This document shows positions 1 through 8,550 of a stretch of 64,000 nt of DNA, in pieces. Source of the stretch: Microbacterium maritypicum (lineage in GTDB: Bacteria; Actinomycetota; Actinomycetes; Actinomycetales; Microbacteriaceae); assembly GCF_008868125.1 (NCBI RefSeq), contig NZ_WAAQ01000002.1, positions 806,001-870,000 of the forward strand. Reading direction: 5' to 3'. The notes under the pieces are model-generated. The model worked only from the letters and a program-made list of their open reading frames with translations. It had not been told where the DNA came from and did no database searches. The position numbers and the translations under genes are program-made. Position 1 is the first letter of the stretch. Each line of letters starts with the position of its first letter.

Positions 1-185
1 TCCGGCTGCATGCCGATGATCTCGGAGTGCGCGTGCTGGGAGATCTGCCGGACCAGCGTCTTGCGATACGCCTCCGGCATCCAGTCGCGCGGCTCGATGC
101 GCTGCTCGTTGGCGATGAGCTCGTCGAAGAGACGTTCCTCATCGGAGATCTCGCCCACCAGGGACAGGTCTGCGGCACTGGTCAT
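1..185 (-). CDS. paaA: PaaA, phenylacetyl-CoA epoxidase catalytic subunit (partial)
   Basis: Only the first 61 codons are present; the gene runs off the left edge. The N-terminus reads [17 protein letters not shown] and continues with [19 protein letters not shown] and [12 protein letters not shown], which is the recognisable start of PaaA. PaaA is the di-iron oxygenase subunit of the PaaABCDE complex that turns phenylacetyl-CoA into the ring-1,2-epoxide in the cytosol. The ATG at 185 is preceded by a GAGGAG-type ribosome site. A PaaR-like operator lies about 30 bp upstream. The remaining paaBCDE genes would be expected outside the window, to the left. Confidence 0.93.
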   Translation of the reverse strand, partial: MTSAADLSLVGEISDEERLFDELIANEQRIEPRDWMPEAYRKTLVRQISQHAHSEIIGMQP

Positions 186-214
186 CGTCGACTCCTCGGC
201 ATCCGGTCAACTTT

Positions 215-236
215 ACTGACCGATCGTTAGGTAATT
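215..236. promoter_or_regulatory. PaaR-like operator 1 (paaA)
   Basis: Imperfect palindrome ACTGACCG-AT-CG-TT-AGGTAATT. It matches the pattern ACTNACCG-N2-CG-N2-CGGTNAGT, which I recall as the Corynebacterium glutamicum PaaR site, with two deviations in the right half. It sits just upstream of paaA. Three more copies occur in this window, all in front of PAA genes. Confidence 0.8.
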
Positions 237-272
237 CTGACACAGAGGACGGTCGGATTCAAGGCGCGACTC

Positions 273-692
273 TCAATGCGAGCGGGAGATCAGCTCCAGG
301 AGGGCTCGCCCGTAGGCCTCGGAGGGGTCGGGATGCTCGAATGCGAGCGCATCTCCGTCGATCTCGATGTCGACCCGGAAGGTGTCGTCGAGGCGCACCA
401 GTGCGCGGAAGGTGCCCCGGAGCAGGTCGCGCAGCTGATCCTCCCTCGGCAGCCACACCGCATCCGCGAGCGTGACCGCGTCGAGAGCCCACTCGGTGGT
501 CCCGTTGAACGCCAGGTCGGTGCCGCTCGGAGTCTGTCGGGCCTCGATCGTCATCTCGCTGACGGTGAAGACCTCGGCCTCCGCCTCGAGTTCCACATCG
601 TCCGGCAGGTCGAGCTGGAAGCGATCGCCCTCCGCGGGGTGCCAGACGAGTCCGCGGTCTCGCAGGGCGACGGCGAGCTCACGTGTGATCAT
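273..692 (-). CDS. Conserved actinobacterial hypothetical protein
   Basis: A 139-residue soluble protein. It starts MITRELAVALRDRGLVWHP and contains FNGTTEWALD and WLPREDQLRDLL. Similar proteins are common in Microbacteriaceae and are sometimes labelled pilus assembly protein CpaE, but nothing here supports that role: there is no P-loop and no receiver domain. There is no signal peptide or membrane segment. It is transcribed divergently from the RecQ-like helicase, about 90 bp away. The function is unknown. Confidence 0.7.
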   Translation of the reverse strand: MITRELAVALRDRGLVWHPAEGDRFQLDLPDDVELEAEAEVFTVSEMTIEARQTPSGTDLAFNGTTEWALDAVTLADAVWLPREDQLRDLLRGTFRALVRLDDTFRVDIEIDGDALAFEHPDPSEAYGRALLELISRSH

Positions 693-784
693 GTCCTCAC
701 GCTAGACGAACGGACGCGCCCAGGGGCCGGCGAACCTGGGGATGCCGCCACCGGGGTGTCGGCGGGGTGGGGCAGAGTGGGAAC

Positions 785-2920
785 ATGACCTCCGTAGCCT
801 CTACCGACACTCGCGAGGCCGCCCGCGCGGCGCTGCGCGAGCTCGTCGGCCGCTCAGACGCCGACTTCCACGACGGCCAGTACGAGGCGATCGAGGCGCT
901 CGTCGAAGGGCGCCGCCGCGCGCTGGTGGCGCAGCGCACCGGCTGGGGCAAGTCGGCGGTCTATTTCGTCGCGACGCTGCTGCTGCGGCGTCAGGGGGCG
1001 GGGCCGACCGTGCTCGTGTCGCCGCTGCTGGCGCTCATGCGCGACCAGATCGCGGCCGCCGAGCGTGCAGGGGTGCGTGCGGTCGCGATCAACTCCACCA
1101 ATGCGCACGAGTGGACCGACGTGCTCGGGCAGCTCGACCGCGACGAGGTCGACGTCCTGCTGGTCTCGCCGGAGAGGCTCAACAACCCGGCCTTCCGTGA
1201 GCAGCAGCTGCCGGCGCTCGTTCGCCGCATCGGGATGCTCGTCGTCGACGAGGCGCACTGCATCAGCGACTGGGGCCACGATTTCCGCCCCGACTACCGG
1301 CGGCTGCGCGACCTGATCGCCCAGATGCCCGCCGATGTGCCGGTGCTCGCGACCACCGCGACGGCGAACAGCCGGGTCGTGGCGGATGTGGCGGAGCAGC
1401 TCGGCAGCCTCCAGGCGGGTGGCGATCTGCGCGGCGATTCCGGAGCAGAGCCGGTGCTCACGATCCGCGGACCGCTCGCGCGTACCTCGCTGCGCCTCGG
1501 CGTGCTGCGCCTGCGCGATTCGGCGAGCCGCCTCGCGTGGCTGCTGAGCCACCTCGACGATCTTCCCGGTTCCGGCATCATCTACACGCTGACCGTCGCG
1601 GCTGCCGTCGACACCGCCCGCCTGCTGCGAGATCACGGGCACGACGTGCGGGCCTACACCGGGCAGACCGACACCGAGGAGCGCGCCGAGTCCGAGGGCA
1701 TGCTCAAGCGCAACGAGGTCAAGGCTCTGGTCGCCACGAGCGCGCTGGGCATGGGCTTCGACAAACCCGATCTGGGATTCGTGCTGCACCTCGGAGCGCC
1801 GTCGTCTCCCGTGGCGTACTACCAGCAGGTGGGTCGTGCCGGCCGTGCGAGTGAGAGCGCCGACGTGCTGCTGCTGCCGGGGGTCGAAGACCGCGACATC
1901 TGGCACTACTTCGCGACGGCCTCGATGCCGGATCGGGAACGCGCGGAGCGAGTGATCGACGCGCTCGGCGATGCGCCGATCTCGACGCCGGCGCTCGAGG
2001 CGATGGTCGACATCCGCCGCACGCCGCTGGAGCTGCTGCTGAAGGTGCTCGACGTCGACGGTGCGGTCCGGCGCGTGCAGGGGGGATGGGTCGCGACCGG
2101 TGAGCCGTGGACCTACGACGCCGAACGCTACGAGCGCATCGCCGCCGAGCGCCTCGCCGAGCAGCAGCACATGATCGAGTACGAGCAGACCGACGGATGC
2201 CGCATGGAGTTCCTGCAGCGGTCGCTCGACGACGACACGGCGGCGCCCTGCGGGAGGTGCGACAACTGCGCGGGCGGGTGGTTCCCGCGCGAGATCGGCG
2301 AGTCCGCGAGCACGCAGGCGGCGGAGTCGCTCGACCGCGTCGGCATCCCGATCGAGCCTCGGCGCGCATGGCCGACCGGTGCCGATCGGCTCGAGGTGCC
2401 GGTCAAGGGACGCATCCCCGCCGACGAGCAGGCGGGGGAGGGGCGGGCGCTCGCGCGTCTCACCGACCTGGGCTGGGGAGGGGCACTACGCGAGATCTTC
2501 GCCGCCGGTGCGCCCGACGCCGCGGTGACGCCCCAGCTGCTCCAGGCCTGCATCCGGGTTCTCGCCGGATGGGGGTGGGAGGAGCGCCCCGTCGCCGTCG
2601 TCGCCATGCCCTCGCGTTCGCATCCGCTGCTGGTCGATGCGCTCGCCCGAGGGCTCGCCGACGTCGGCCGCCTGCCGTATCTCGGCGCGCTCGACCCTGT
2701 CGCGGGTGGGCCCACCGGAGGGCCGGGCGGGAACAGCGTCTTCCGCCTCGCCGGGCTCTGGGACCGCTTCAGCGCTCAGCACCTCGACGTGCCCTCTGGT
2801 CCTGTGCTGCTCGTCGACGATCTGGTCGACAGCCGGTGGACGATGACGGTCGCTGCCCGTGTGCTCCGTCAGGCCGGGGCGACCCAGGTGCTGCCGTTCG
2901 CCCTGGCGCTGCGCGGTTGA
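785..2920 (+). CDS. RecQ-family DNA helicase with C-terminal PRTase-like domain
   Basis: A 711-residue superfamily 2 helicase. Walker A is TGWGKS (about residues 52-57), the DEAH box is VVDEAHCISDWGHDFR (about 153-168), and motif VI is QVGRAGR. A four-cysteine zinc site follows (CRMEF...CGRCDNC), as in RecQ. The last roughly 150 residues replace the usual HRDC domain and end in VLLVDDLVDSRWTMT, which resembles the PRPP-binding loop of phosphoribosyltransferases. RecQ enzymes unwind DNA 3' to 5' during repair. The start at 785 was chosen because MTSVAST lies well placed after GGGGCAGAGTGGGAAC; an in-frame ATG six codons upstream is possible. Family assignment is firm; the role of the tail is inferred. 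Confidence 0.9.
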   Translation: MTSVASTDTREAARAALRELVGRSDADFHDGQYEAIEALVEGRRRALVAQRTGWGKSAVYFVATLLLRRQGAGPTVLVSPLLALMRDQIAAAERAGVRAVAINSTNAHEWTDVLGQLDRDEVDVLLVSPERLNNPAFREQQLPALVRRIGMLVVDEAHCISDWGHDFRPDYRRLRDLIAQMPADVPVLATTATANSRVVADVAEQLGSLQAGGDLRGDSGAEPVLTIRGPLARTSLRLGVLRLRDSASRLAWLLSHLDDLPGSGIIYTLTVAAAVDTARLLRDHGHDVRAYTGQTDTEERAESEGMLKRNEVKALVATSALGMGFDKPDLGFVLHLGAPSSPVAYYQQVGRAGRASESADVLLLPGVEDRDIWHYFATASMPDRERAERVIDALGDAPISTPALEAMVDIRRTPLELLLKVLDVDGAVRRVQGGWVATGEPWTYDAERYERIAAERLAEQQHMIEYEQTDGCRMEFLQRSLDDDTAAPCGRCDNCAGGWFPREIGESASTQAAESLDRVGIPIEPRRAWPTGADRLEVPVKGRIPADEQAGEGRALARLTDLGWGGALREIFAAGAPDAAVTPQLLQACIRVLAGWGWEERPVAVVAMPSRSHPLLVDALARGLADVGRLPYLGALDPVAGGPTGGPGGNSVFRLAGLWDRFSAQHLDVPSGPVLLVDDLVDSRWTMTVAARVLRQAGATQVLPFALALRG

Positions 2921-2956
2921 GCGCGATCCACCTCGCCGGGTCGAGGCGAGAGGCTC

Positions 2957-3724
2957 TCAGTCATCGGCCGGGGCGACGCGCGGCGGCCACGTGGTGGCGC
3001 CGAGCTCGCGCGAGATGTTGCGGGCCGTCTCGCGCAGGGCGTTGAGGATCGCATCCGAGGCGGGCGTCTGCGAGGTCGGCAGCACCACGGCGACGGCGGC
3101 GACGATGGCGTTCGAGGCATCGGCGACGGGGGCCGCGATCGACGACTCGCCGAGCACCGCTTCGTCGAACTCCCCGGCCATGCCGCGTTCGGCGATGGCC
3201 GGCAGCTCCAGGGTGAGGCGGGCGAGGTCGGTCACCGTGTCGCCGGTGAGGCTGCGCAGCGGCTGTTCGAAGACGCTCTGCTGGAATCCCTGGTCGTAGG
3301 CGAGGAGCACCTTGCCCATCGCCGAGGCGTGGGCGGGGATGGCGACCCCGGTCTCGAGCATCTGCTGACTGTCATCCGGGCGCAGATTGTGGTGGATCAC
3401 GAGCACGTCGGTGAAGTGCGGGGCGCCCAGGCGCACCGAGAGGTCGGTGCGGCGCGCGAGCTCCTGCGTCCATCGCATCGCCCGCGCTCGCACGTCGAGG
3501 GTGTCGAGATAGACGTTGCTCAGGCGCAGCAGGGTCGGACCGAGCATGTAGCGCTGACCACCCCGCTCCTTCGCGACGAGTCCGTGCGAACGCAGCGACT
3601 TCACGATCCCGTGCACGGTCGACGGCGGCAGGTTGAGGGCCGCGGCGAGGTCGGTGATGCCGAGGTGGCGTGCTCCCTGGAGCAGTTCGAGGACCTTCGC
3701 CGCGCGATCGATCGCCTGGATCAC
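2957..3724 (-). CDS. IclR-family transcriptional regulator of the dha operon
   Basis: 255 residues. The N-terminal winged helix (about 1-65, LGITDLAAALNLPPSTVHGIVKSL) is followed by the IclR effector-binding domain (about 75-245, with AHASAMGKVLLAY). The start is GTG at 3724, with AAGGAGG six bases upstream. It is divergent from dhaK, and the space between holds a promoter and two TTCG/CGAA inverted repeats. By analogy with GylR of Streptomyces, a glycerol-responsive IclR protein, I infer that it represses the dihydroxyacetone kinase operon and itself. The ligand is unknown. Confidence 0.88.
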   Translation of the reverse strand: MIQAIDRAAKVLELLQGARHLGITDLAAALNLPPSTVHGIVKSLRSHGLVAKERGGQRYMLGPTLLRLSNVYLDTLDVRARAMRWTQELARRTDLSVRLGAPHFTDVLVIHHNLRPDDSQQMLETGVAIPAHASAMGKVLLAYDQGFQQSVFEQPLRSLTGDTVTDLARLTLELPAIAERGMAGEFDEAVLGESSIAAPVADASNAIVAAVAVVLPTSQTPASDAILNALRETARNISRELGATTWPPRVAPADD

Positions 3725-3787
3725 GGGAGGCCTCCTTCCGGTGCGTCGTCGAGCCGGTGCAGATGGAGCCGGGCTTCACGAATGATC

Positions 3788-3852
3788 TTGACAACCCGGC
3801 AGGCTCCGAGCATATTCGACATTAACGAATTGCTTTCGGATTTTTGCGAAAG
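3788..3852 (+). promoter_or_regulatory. dha promoter with two IclR-type inverted repeats
   Basis: A -35 TTGACA (3788-3793) and a CATATT -10 (3811-3816) are separated by 17 bp. ATTCG-N7-CGAAT (3814-3830) overlaps the -10, and CTTTCG-N8-CGAAAG (3833-3852) lies just downstream. Their centres are about 20 bp apart, close to two helical turns, as expected for two dimers of a repressor. This is pattern recognition, not measured binding. Confidence 0.6.
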
Positions 3853-3879
3853 ACACCACGAAGGATCAAAGGAGATCGA

Positions 3880-4874
<995 letters not shown>

Positions 4875-4875
<1 letters not shown>

Positions 4876-5516
4876 TGGCCGTGGTCGACACCGTCGTGCT
4901 CACCGACTGGGTCTCCCGGTTCGGTGCGGCCGTCACCGAGAAGCGCGACTGGCTCACCGAACTCGACTCGGCCATCGGCGACGCCGACCACGGAGCCAAC
5001 ATGGCTCGCGGCATGAGCGCCGTCGGCGAGAAGCTCTCCGCCGGAGCGCCAGGAACGGTCGATGAGCTGCTGAAGACCGTCGGGATGACTCTCGTCAGCT
5101 CCGTCGGCGGAGCCAGCGGACCCCTCTACGGAACGTTCTTCCTGAGGATGGGGATGGCGGCGGGGCCGGTGACCGCCCTCGACGGCCCCGCTCTCGCGGC
5201 CGCGCTGCGGGCAGGACTCGACGGCATCGTCGCGCGGGGCAAGGCCGAAGCGGGGGACAAGACCATGTTCGACGCGATGGCGCCAGCGGTCGACGCGATG
5301 GACGCCGCGCTCGCCGCGGGGGCATCGGTCCCGGACGCGGCCAAGGCCGCCGCTGACGCGGCCGCGGCCGGACGCGACGCCACTCTGCCTCTCGTCGCCC
5401 GCAAGGGCAGGGCGAGCTACCTCGGGGAGCGCAGCGCCGGGCACCTCGACCCGGGGGCGGCATCGACCGCGATCCTCTTCGACACGCTCGCCGCGGCGGT
5501 CGCGGACGACGCCTGA
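4875..5516 (+). CDS. dhaL: Dihydroxyacetone kinase ADP-binding subunit DhaL
   Basis: 213 residues. DhaL holds a permanently bound ADP that is rephosphorylated by DhaM and passes phosphate to the substrate on DhaK. The Mg/ADP aspartates are seen in LDSAIGDADHGANMARG (D31, D36, D38). Other family features are SSVGGASGPLYGTFF and the C-terminal GRASYLGERSAGHLDPGA, which covers the nucleotide. It is coupled to dhaK and dhaM by one-base stop/start overlaps on both sides, so the three proteins are probably made in balanced amounts. Confidence 0.95.
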
Positions 5517-8026
5517 TGATCGGCATCGTCGCCGTCTCCCACAGTGCACGGCTCGGGGAGGCGGCGCTGGAGCTTGCCCTGCAGATGGTCCATGACGGCG
5601 GTGTGCGGGTGAAGGTAGCGGCCGGAGCCGGCGTGGATGCCGATGGCGCACCGATCCTCGGAACCGACGCCGTCGCGGTGGCAGCCGCCATCGATGAGCT
5701 CGCCGCAGACTGCGACGGTGTGCTCGTCCTCATGGACCTGGGGTCCGCTGTGCTCAGCGCCGAGCTCGCTCTCGAGCTGCGATCCAGCGTCGTGCCCGTG
5801 CGGCTCGCGCCGGCCCCGTTCGTGGAGGGACTCCTCGCCGCCGCGGTGTCTGCGGCGGCCGGCGGGTCGCTCGACGACGTCGCCTCGGAGGCGTCGGCCG
5901 CTCTCGGAGCGAAGACCGGCGCGCTCGGCGTCGAGGAAGAGCACGCATCGGGACCCACTGTTCCCCCGGCGTCGGACGCAGATGTGCAGGTGCGCCGCGT
6001 GCGCGTGCGCAATCCGCTCGGCATCCACGCGCGTCCTGCGGCCCTGATCGCCACGGCGGCGGCAGGAGCGGACGTGCGCCTGCGTCGCCTTCCCGATGGC
6101 CCCGATGCCGCGGCGGCGAGCCTGACGCGTCTGCTCGTCCTCGGCGCGCGGCAGGGCGACGAACTGGAACTGTCCGCACGCGGCGATGACGCGACGGAGG
6201 TGCTCGATCGCCTGGTCGCGCTGTTCGACGACGGCTTCGGTGAGGGCACCGACGACGTGCGTCAGGAGAGCCGACCCGAGAACGACGCCGTACCGACGAC
6301 GCGAGCCGCGGAAGCTCCGCCGTCGACGCCGGAGAAGGGGACGGGTCCGACGCGCGAGATCGCGGCCGGCTCCGTGCTTCGCGGGCGCGGGGTGAGCCCC
6401 GGCCAGGTCGCCGCCCGCGTCGTCCACCTCGCACCCCCGCTTCCCGAACCCGACCCCGACACGGTCGTCGCCGAAGCGGATCGGGATTCCGAGGTCTCCG
6501 CCATCGAGTGGGCGGCCGTCGCCGTCGCCGATCAGCTGCGCTCGCGCACCGCGCAGGCGACGGGGGAGACCAAGGCGATCCTCGATGCCTCCCGCCTGTT
6601 GGCATCCGATCCTGAGCTGGTGTCCGAGGCGACCGCGCTCGTGCGGTCGAAGGGATGCAGCGCTGCCCGCGCGGTCTGGGAGACGGCCGTCGTCCACGAG
6701 AAGGCTCTTGCTGCGCTCGGGGGCCGGATGGCCGAGCGCATCGCCGACATCCGCGACGTGCGCGACCGGATCATCGCCGAGATCCTCGAGGTCGACATGC
6801 CTGGCGTCCCGGAGCGCGATGAGCCCTTCGTCCTGGTCGCCCCCGATCTCGCTCCCGCCGACACCGCGCTGCTAGCCGGGGGAGCATGCGTCGCCCTCGT
6901 CACTGCTCAGGGCGGGCCGACCTCGCACACCGCCATCATCGCGCGCTCGCTCGGTCTGCCTGCCGTGGTCGGTCTCGACGACGCCGAAGCGATCCCCGCC
7001 GGCGTGATGGTGCTCGTCGACGGCGACCGGGGCACGGTCGAGGTCGAGCCTGCCGAATCGGTCATCGCGCTGGCGCGGGCGTCGGCGACCGCCGTCGACT
7101 TCGACGGTGTCGGCGTGCTCGCCGGAGGGCAACGGATCCCGCTGCTCGCCAACGTCGGCGGAGCAGCCGACGCGGTCAGCGCCGCCTCGGCCCGCGCGGA
7201 GGGCGTCGGGCTCTTCCGCACGGAGTTCTGCTTCCTCGATCGCGTCGATGCTCCGAGCATCGACGAGCAGGTCGCCGCCTACCGCGGTGTGCTGGCCGCC
7301 TTCCCCGAGCGCAAGGTCGTCGTGCGCACCCTCGATGCGGGAAGCGACAAGCCGCTGCCGTTCGCCAACGCCGAGAGCGAGGACAACCCCGCCCTCGGCG
7401 TGCGCGGACTGCGGATCGCGCGCCGGCGCCCTCAGCTCCTCGACGGCCAGCTGGCTGCGCTCGCTCGGGCGGCTGCCGAGGAGGCGGCGCAGGTCGAGGT
7501 GATGGCTCCGATGGTGGCGACGGTCGATGAGGCCGCTGGCTTCGCCGAACGGTGCCGGGCCGCGGGCCTCGACCGGGTGGGCATCATGATCGAGACGCCG
7601 TCGGCGGCTCTCCTCGCCGCCGAGCTGTTCGAGGTCGTCGACTTCGTCAGCCTCGGCACCAACGATCTCGCGCAGTACACGATGGCGGCGGACCGGCTGC
7701 TCAGCGACCTGGGAGATCTGAACGATCCCTGGCAGCCCGCGGTGCTGAGACTCATCGGTATCGTCGGCGACGCGGGCAGTGCTGCCGGCAAACCGGTGGG
7801 GGTGTGCGGCGAGGCCGGCGGTGACCCCGAGCTCGCACCCGTGCTGGTCGGATTGGGGGTGACATCCCTGTCGATGGCCCCGCGGTCGCTGGGGCGGGTC
7901 GCTGCGCGGTTGAGCGCGGTGTCTCCGGCGGCGTGCCGTCGAGCGGCGGCAGCCGCGCTCGGTGCCCCCTCGGCCGCCGCAGCGCGGGCCGCCGCCACGG
8001 CGGCGCTCGCCGACTCCGTTGACTAA
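5516..8026 (+). CDS. dhaM: DhaM-HPr-Enzyme I fusion phosphotransferase
   Basis: 836 residues with three PTS modules in one chain. An EIIA-Man-like DhaM domain (about 1-130) has the phospho-acceptor H9 in VSHSARLG. An HPr domain (about 157-245) has NPLGIHARPAA with H171 and the regulatory-type serine S202, exactly 31 residues later as in HPr. A full-length Enzyme I (about 282-836) has GGPTSHTAIIARSLG with H471, GLFRTEFCFLD, GTNDLAQYT and VGVCGEAGGD with C764. All catalytic residues are present, so this protein could carry phosphate from PEP to DhaL without separate EI and HPr. In Escherichia coli DhaM the EI part is truncated. The stop codon lies inside the next operator. Confidence 0.95.
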   Translation: MIGIVAVSHSARLGEAALELALQMVHDGGVRVKVAAGAGVDADGAPILGTDAVAVAAAIDELAADCDGVLVLMDLGSAVLSAELALELRSSVVPVRLAPAPFVEGLLAAAVSAAAGGSLDDVASEASAALGAKTGALGVEEEHASGPTVPPASDADVQVRRVRVRNPLGIHARPAALIATAAAGADVRLRRLPDGPDAAAASLTRLLVLGARQGDELELSARGDDATEVLDRLVALFDDGFGEGTDDVRQESRPENDAVPTTRAAEAPPSTPEKGTGPTREIAAGSVLRGRGVSPGQVAARVVHLAPPLPEPDPDTVVAEADRDSEVSAIEWAAVAVADQLRSRTAQATGETKAILDASRLLASDPELVSEATALVRSKGCSAARAVWETAVVHEKALAALGGRMAERIADIRDVRDRIIAEILEVDMPGVPERDEPFVLVAPDLAPADTALLAGGACVALVTAQGGPTSHTAIIARSLGLPAVVGLDDAEAIPAGVMVLVDGDRGTVEVEPAESVIALARASATAVDFDGVGVLAGGQRIPLLANVGGAADAVSAASARAEGVGLFRTEFCFLDRVDAPSIDEQVAAYRGVLAAFPERKVVVRTLDAGSDKPLPFANAESEDNPALGVRGLRIARRRPQLLDGQLAALARAAAEEAAQVEVMAPMVATVDEAAGFAERCRAAGLDRVGIMIETPSAALLAAELFEVVDFVSLGTNDLAQYTMAADRLLSDLGDLNDPWQPAVLRLIGIVGDAGSAAGKPVGVCGEAGGDPELAPVLVGLGVTSLSMAPRSLGRVAARLSAVSPAACRRAAAAALGAPSAAAARAAATAALADSVD

Positions 8027-8049
8027 CTGACCGATCGTTCGGTTAGTAT
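8019..8049 (+). promoter_or_regulatory. paaI-paaK promoter with PaaR-like operator 2 (8026-8047)
   Basis: ACTGACCG-AT-CG-TT-CGGTTAGT (8026-8047) matches the recalled PaaR pattern at every defined position. It lies inside a larger palindrome running from 8022 to 8047. A possible -35 TTGACT (8019-8024) and TTAGTA/TAGTAT -10 (8043-8049) flank or overlap it, so bound repressor would block RNA polymerase. The dhaM stop codon (8024-8026) lies inside the site. Confidence 0.8.
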
Positions 8050-8089
8050 GAGCGGGTCGGATGTCGCAGGTGCGACGTCCGACCCGCTC
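8050..8089 (+). promoter_or_regulatory. 40-nt stem-loop in the paaI 5' leader
   Basis: GAGCGGGTCGGA (8050-8061) pairs exactly with TCCGACCCGCTC (8078-8089). Inside, GTCGC pairs with GCGAC around an AGGT loop, giving an 18-bp stem with one G-T pair. It ends four bases before the ribosome site GAGGAGG (8093-8099). No T-tract follows, so it is not a standard terminator for dhaM. It may stabilise the mRNA 5' end or act as a protein-binding palindrome. Confidence 0.75.
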
Positions 8090-8105
8090 GACGAGGAGGT
8101 CGACG

Positions 8106-8534
8106 ATGACACAAGCGACGACGCAGGCGACCGACGCCGTGCGACCCAATCGCGCCATGATGGAGCGCGACCGCGCCTCGGCCTCGTTGGGCCTGGTCGT
8201 CGAACGCGACGATCCGGGGCACGCGGTCGTCTCGATGCGCGTGCGGGATGACATGACCAACGGCTTCCAGATCACCCACGGCGGATTCGTCTTCGCCCTG
8301 GCCGACACCGCCTTCGCGATCGCGTGCAACGAAGACGATCGGGTCACGGTCGCCGCCGGAGCGGACATCTCCTTCCTCAAGCCGACCGTCTCCGGCCAGA
8401 CGCTCACCGCGACCGCGATCCGGCGATCGCGCACCGGACGCTCCGGCATCTACGACGTGACCGTCGTCGACGAGCAGGGCGACCCCGTCGCCGAGTTCCG
8501 CGGGCGTTCCCGCACCACCAGCCAGACCTTCTGA
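8106..8534 (+). CDS. paaI: PaaI hotdog-fold hydroxyphenylacetyl-CoA thioesterase
   Basis: 142 residues. ITHGGFVFALADTAFAIACN (from about 56) carries the conserved HGG and the catalytic-type aspartate (D67) of the PaaI thioesterase family. In PAA catabolism PaaI hydrolyses stalled or dead-end CoA esters and so frees CoA. The start at 8106 follows GAGGAGG. A longer in-frame reading from 8061 would begin inside the leader hairpin and is unlikely. It lies 16 bp upstream of paaK, in one operon under a PaaR-like operator. Confidence 0.9.
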   Translation: MTQATTQATDAVRPNRAMMERDRASASLGLVVERDDPGHAVVSMRVRDDMTNGFQITHGGFVFALADTAFAIACNEDDRVTVAAGADISFLKPTVSGQTLTATAIRRSRTGRSGIYDVTVVDEQGDPVAEFRGRSRTTSQTF

Positions 8535-8550
8535 CCCCCTGGAGCACCCC

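Noticed and set aside
8061..8105. Longer N-terminus for PaaI starting at 8061
   Set aside because: It would start inside the leader hairpin without a ribosome site. The GAGGAGG before 8106 decides the start.
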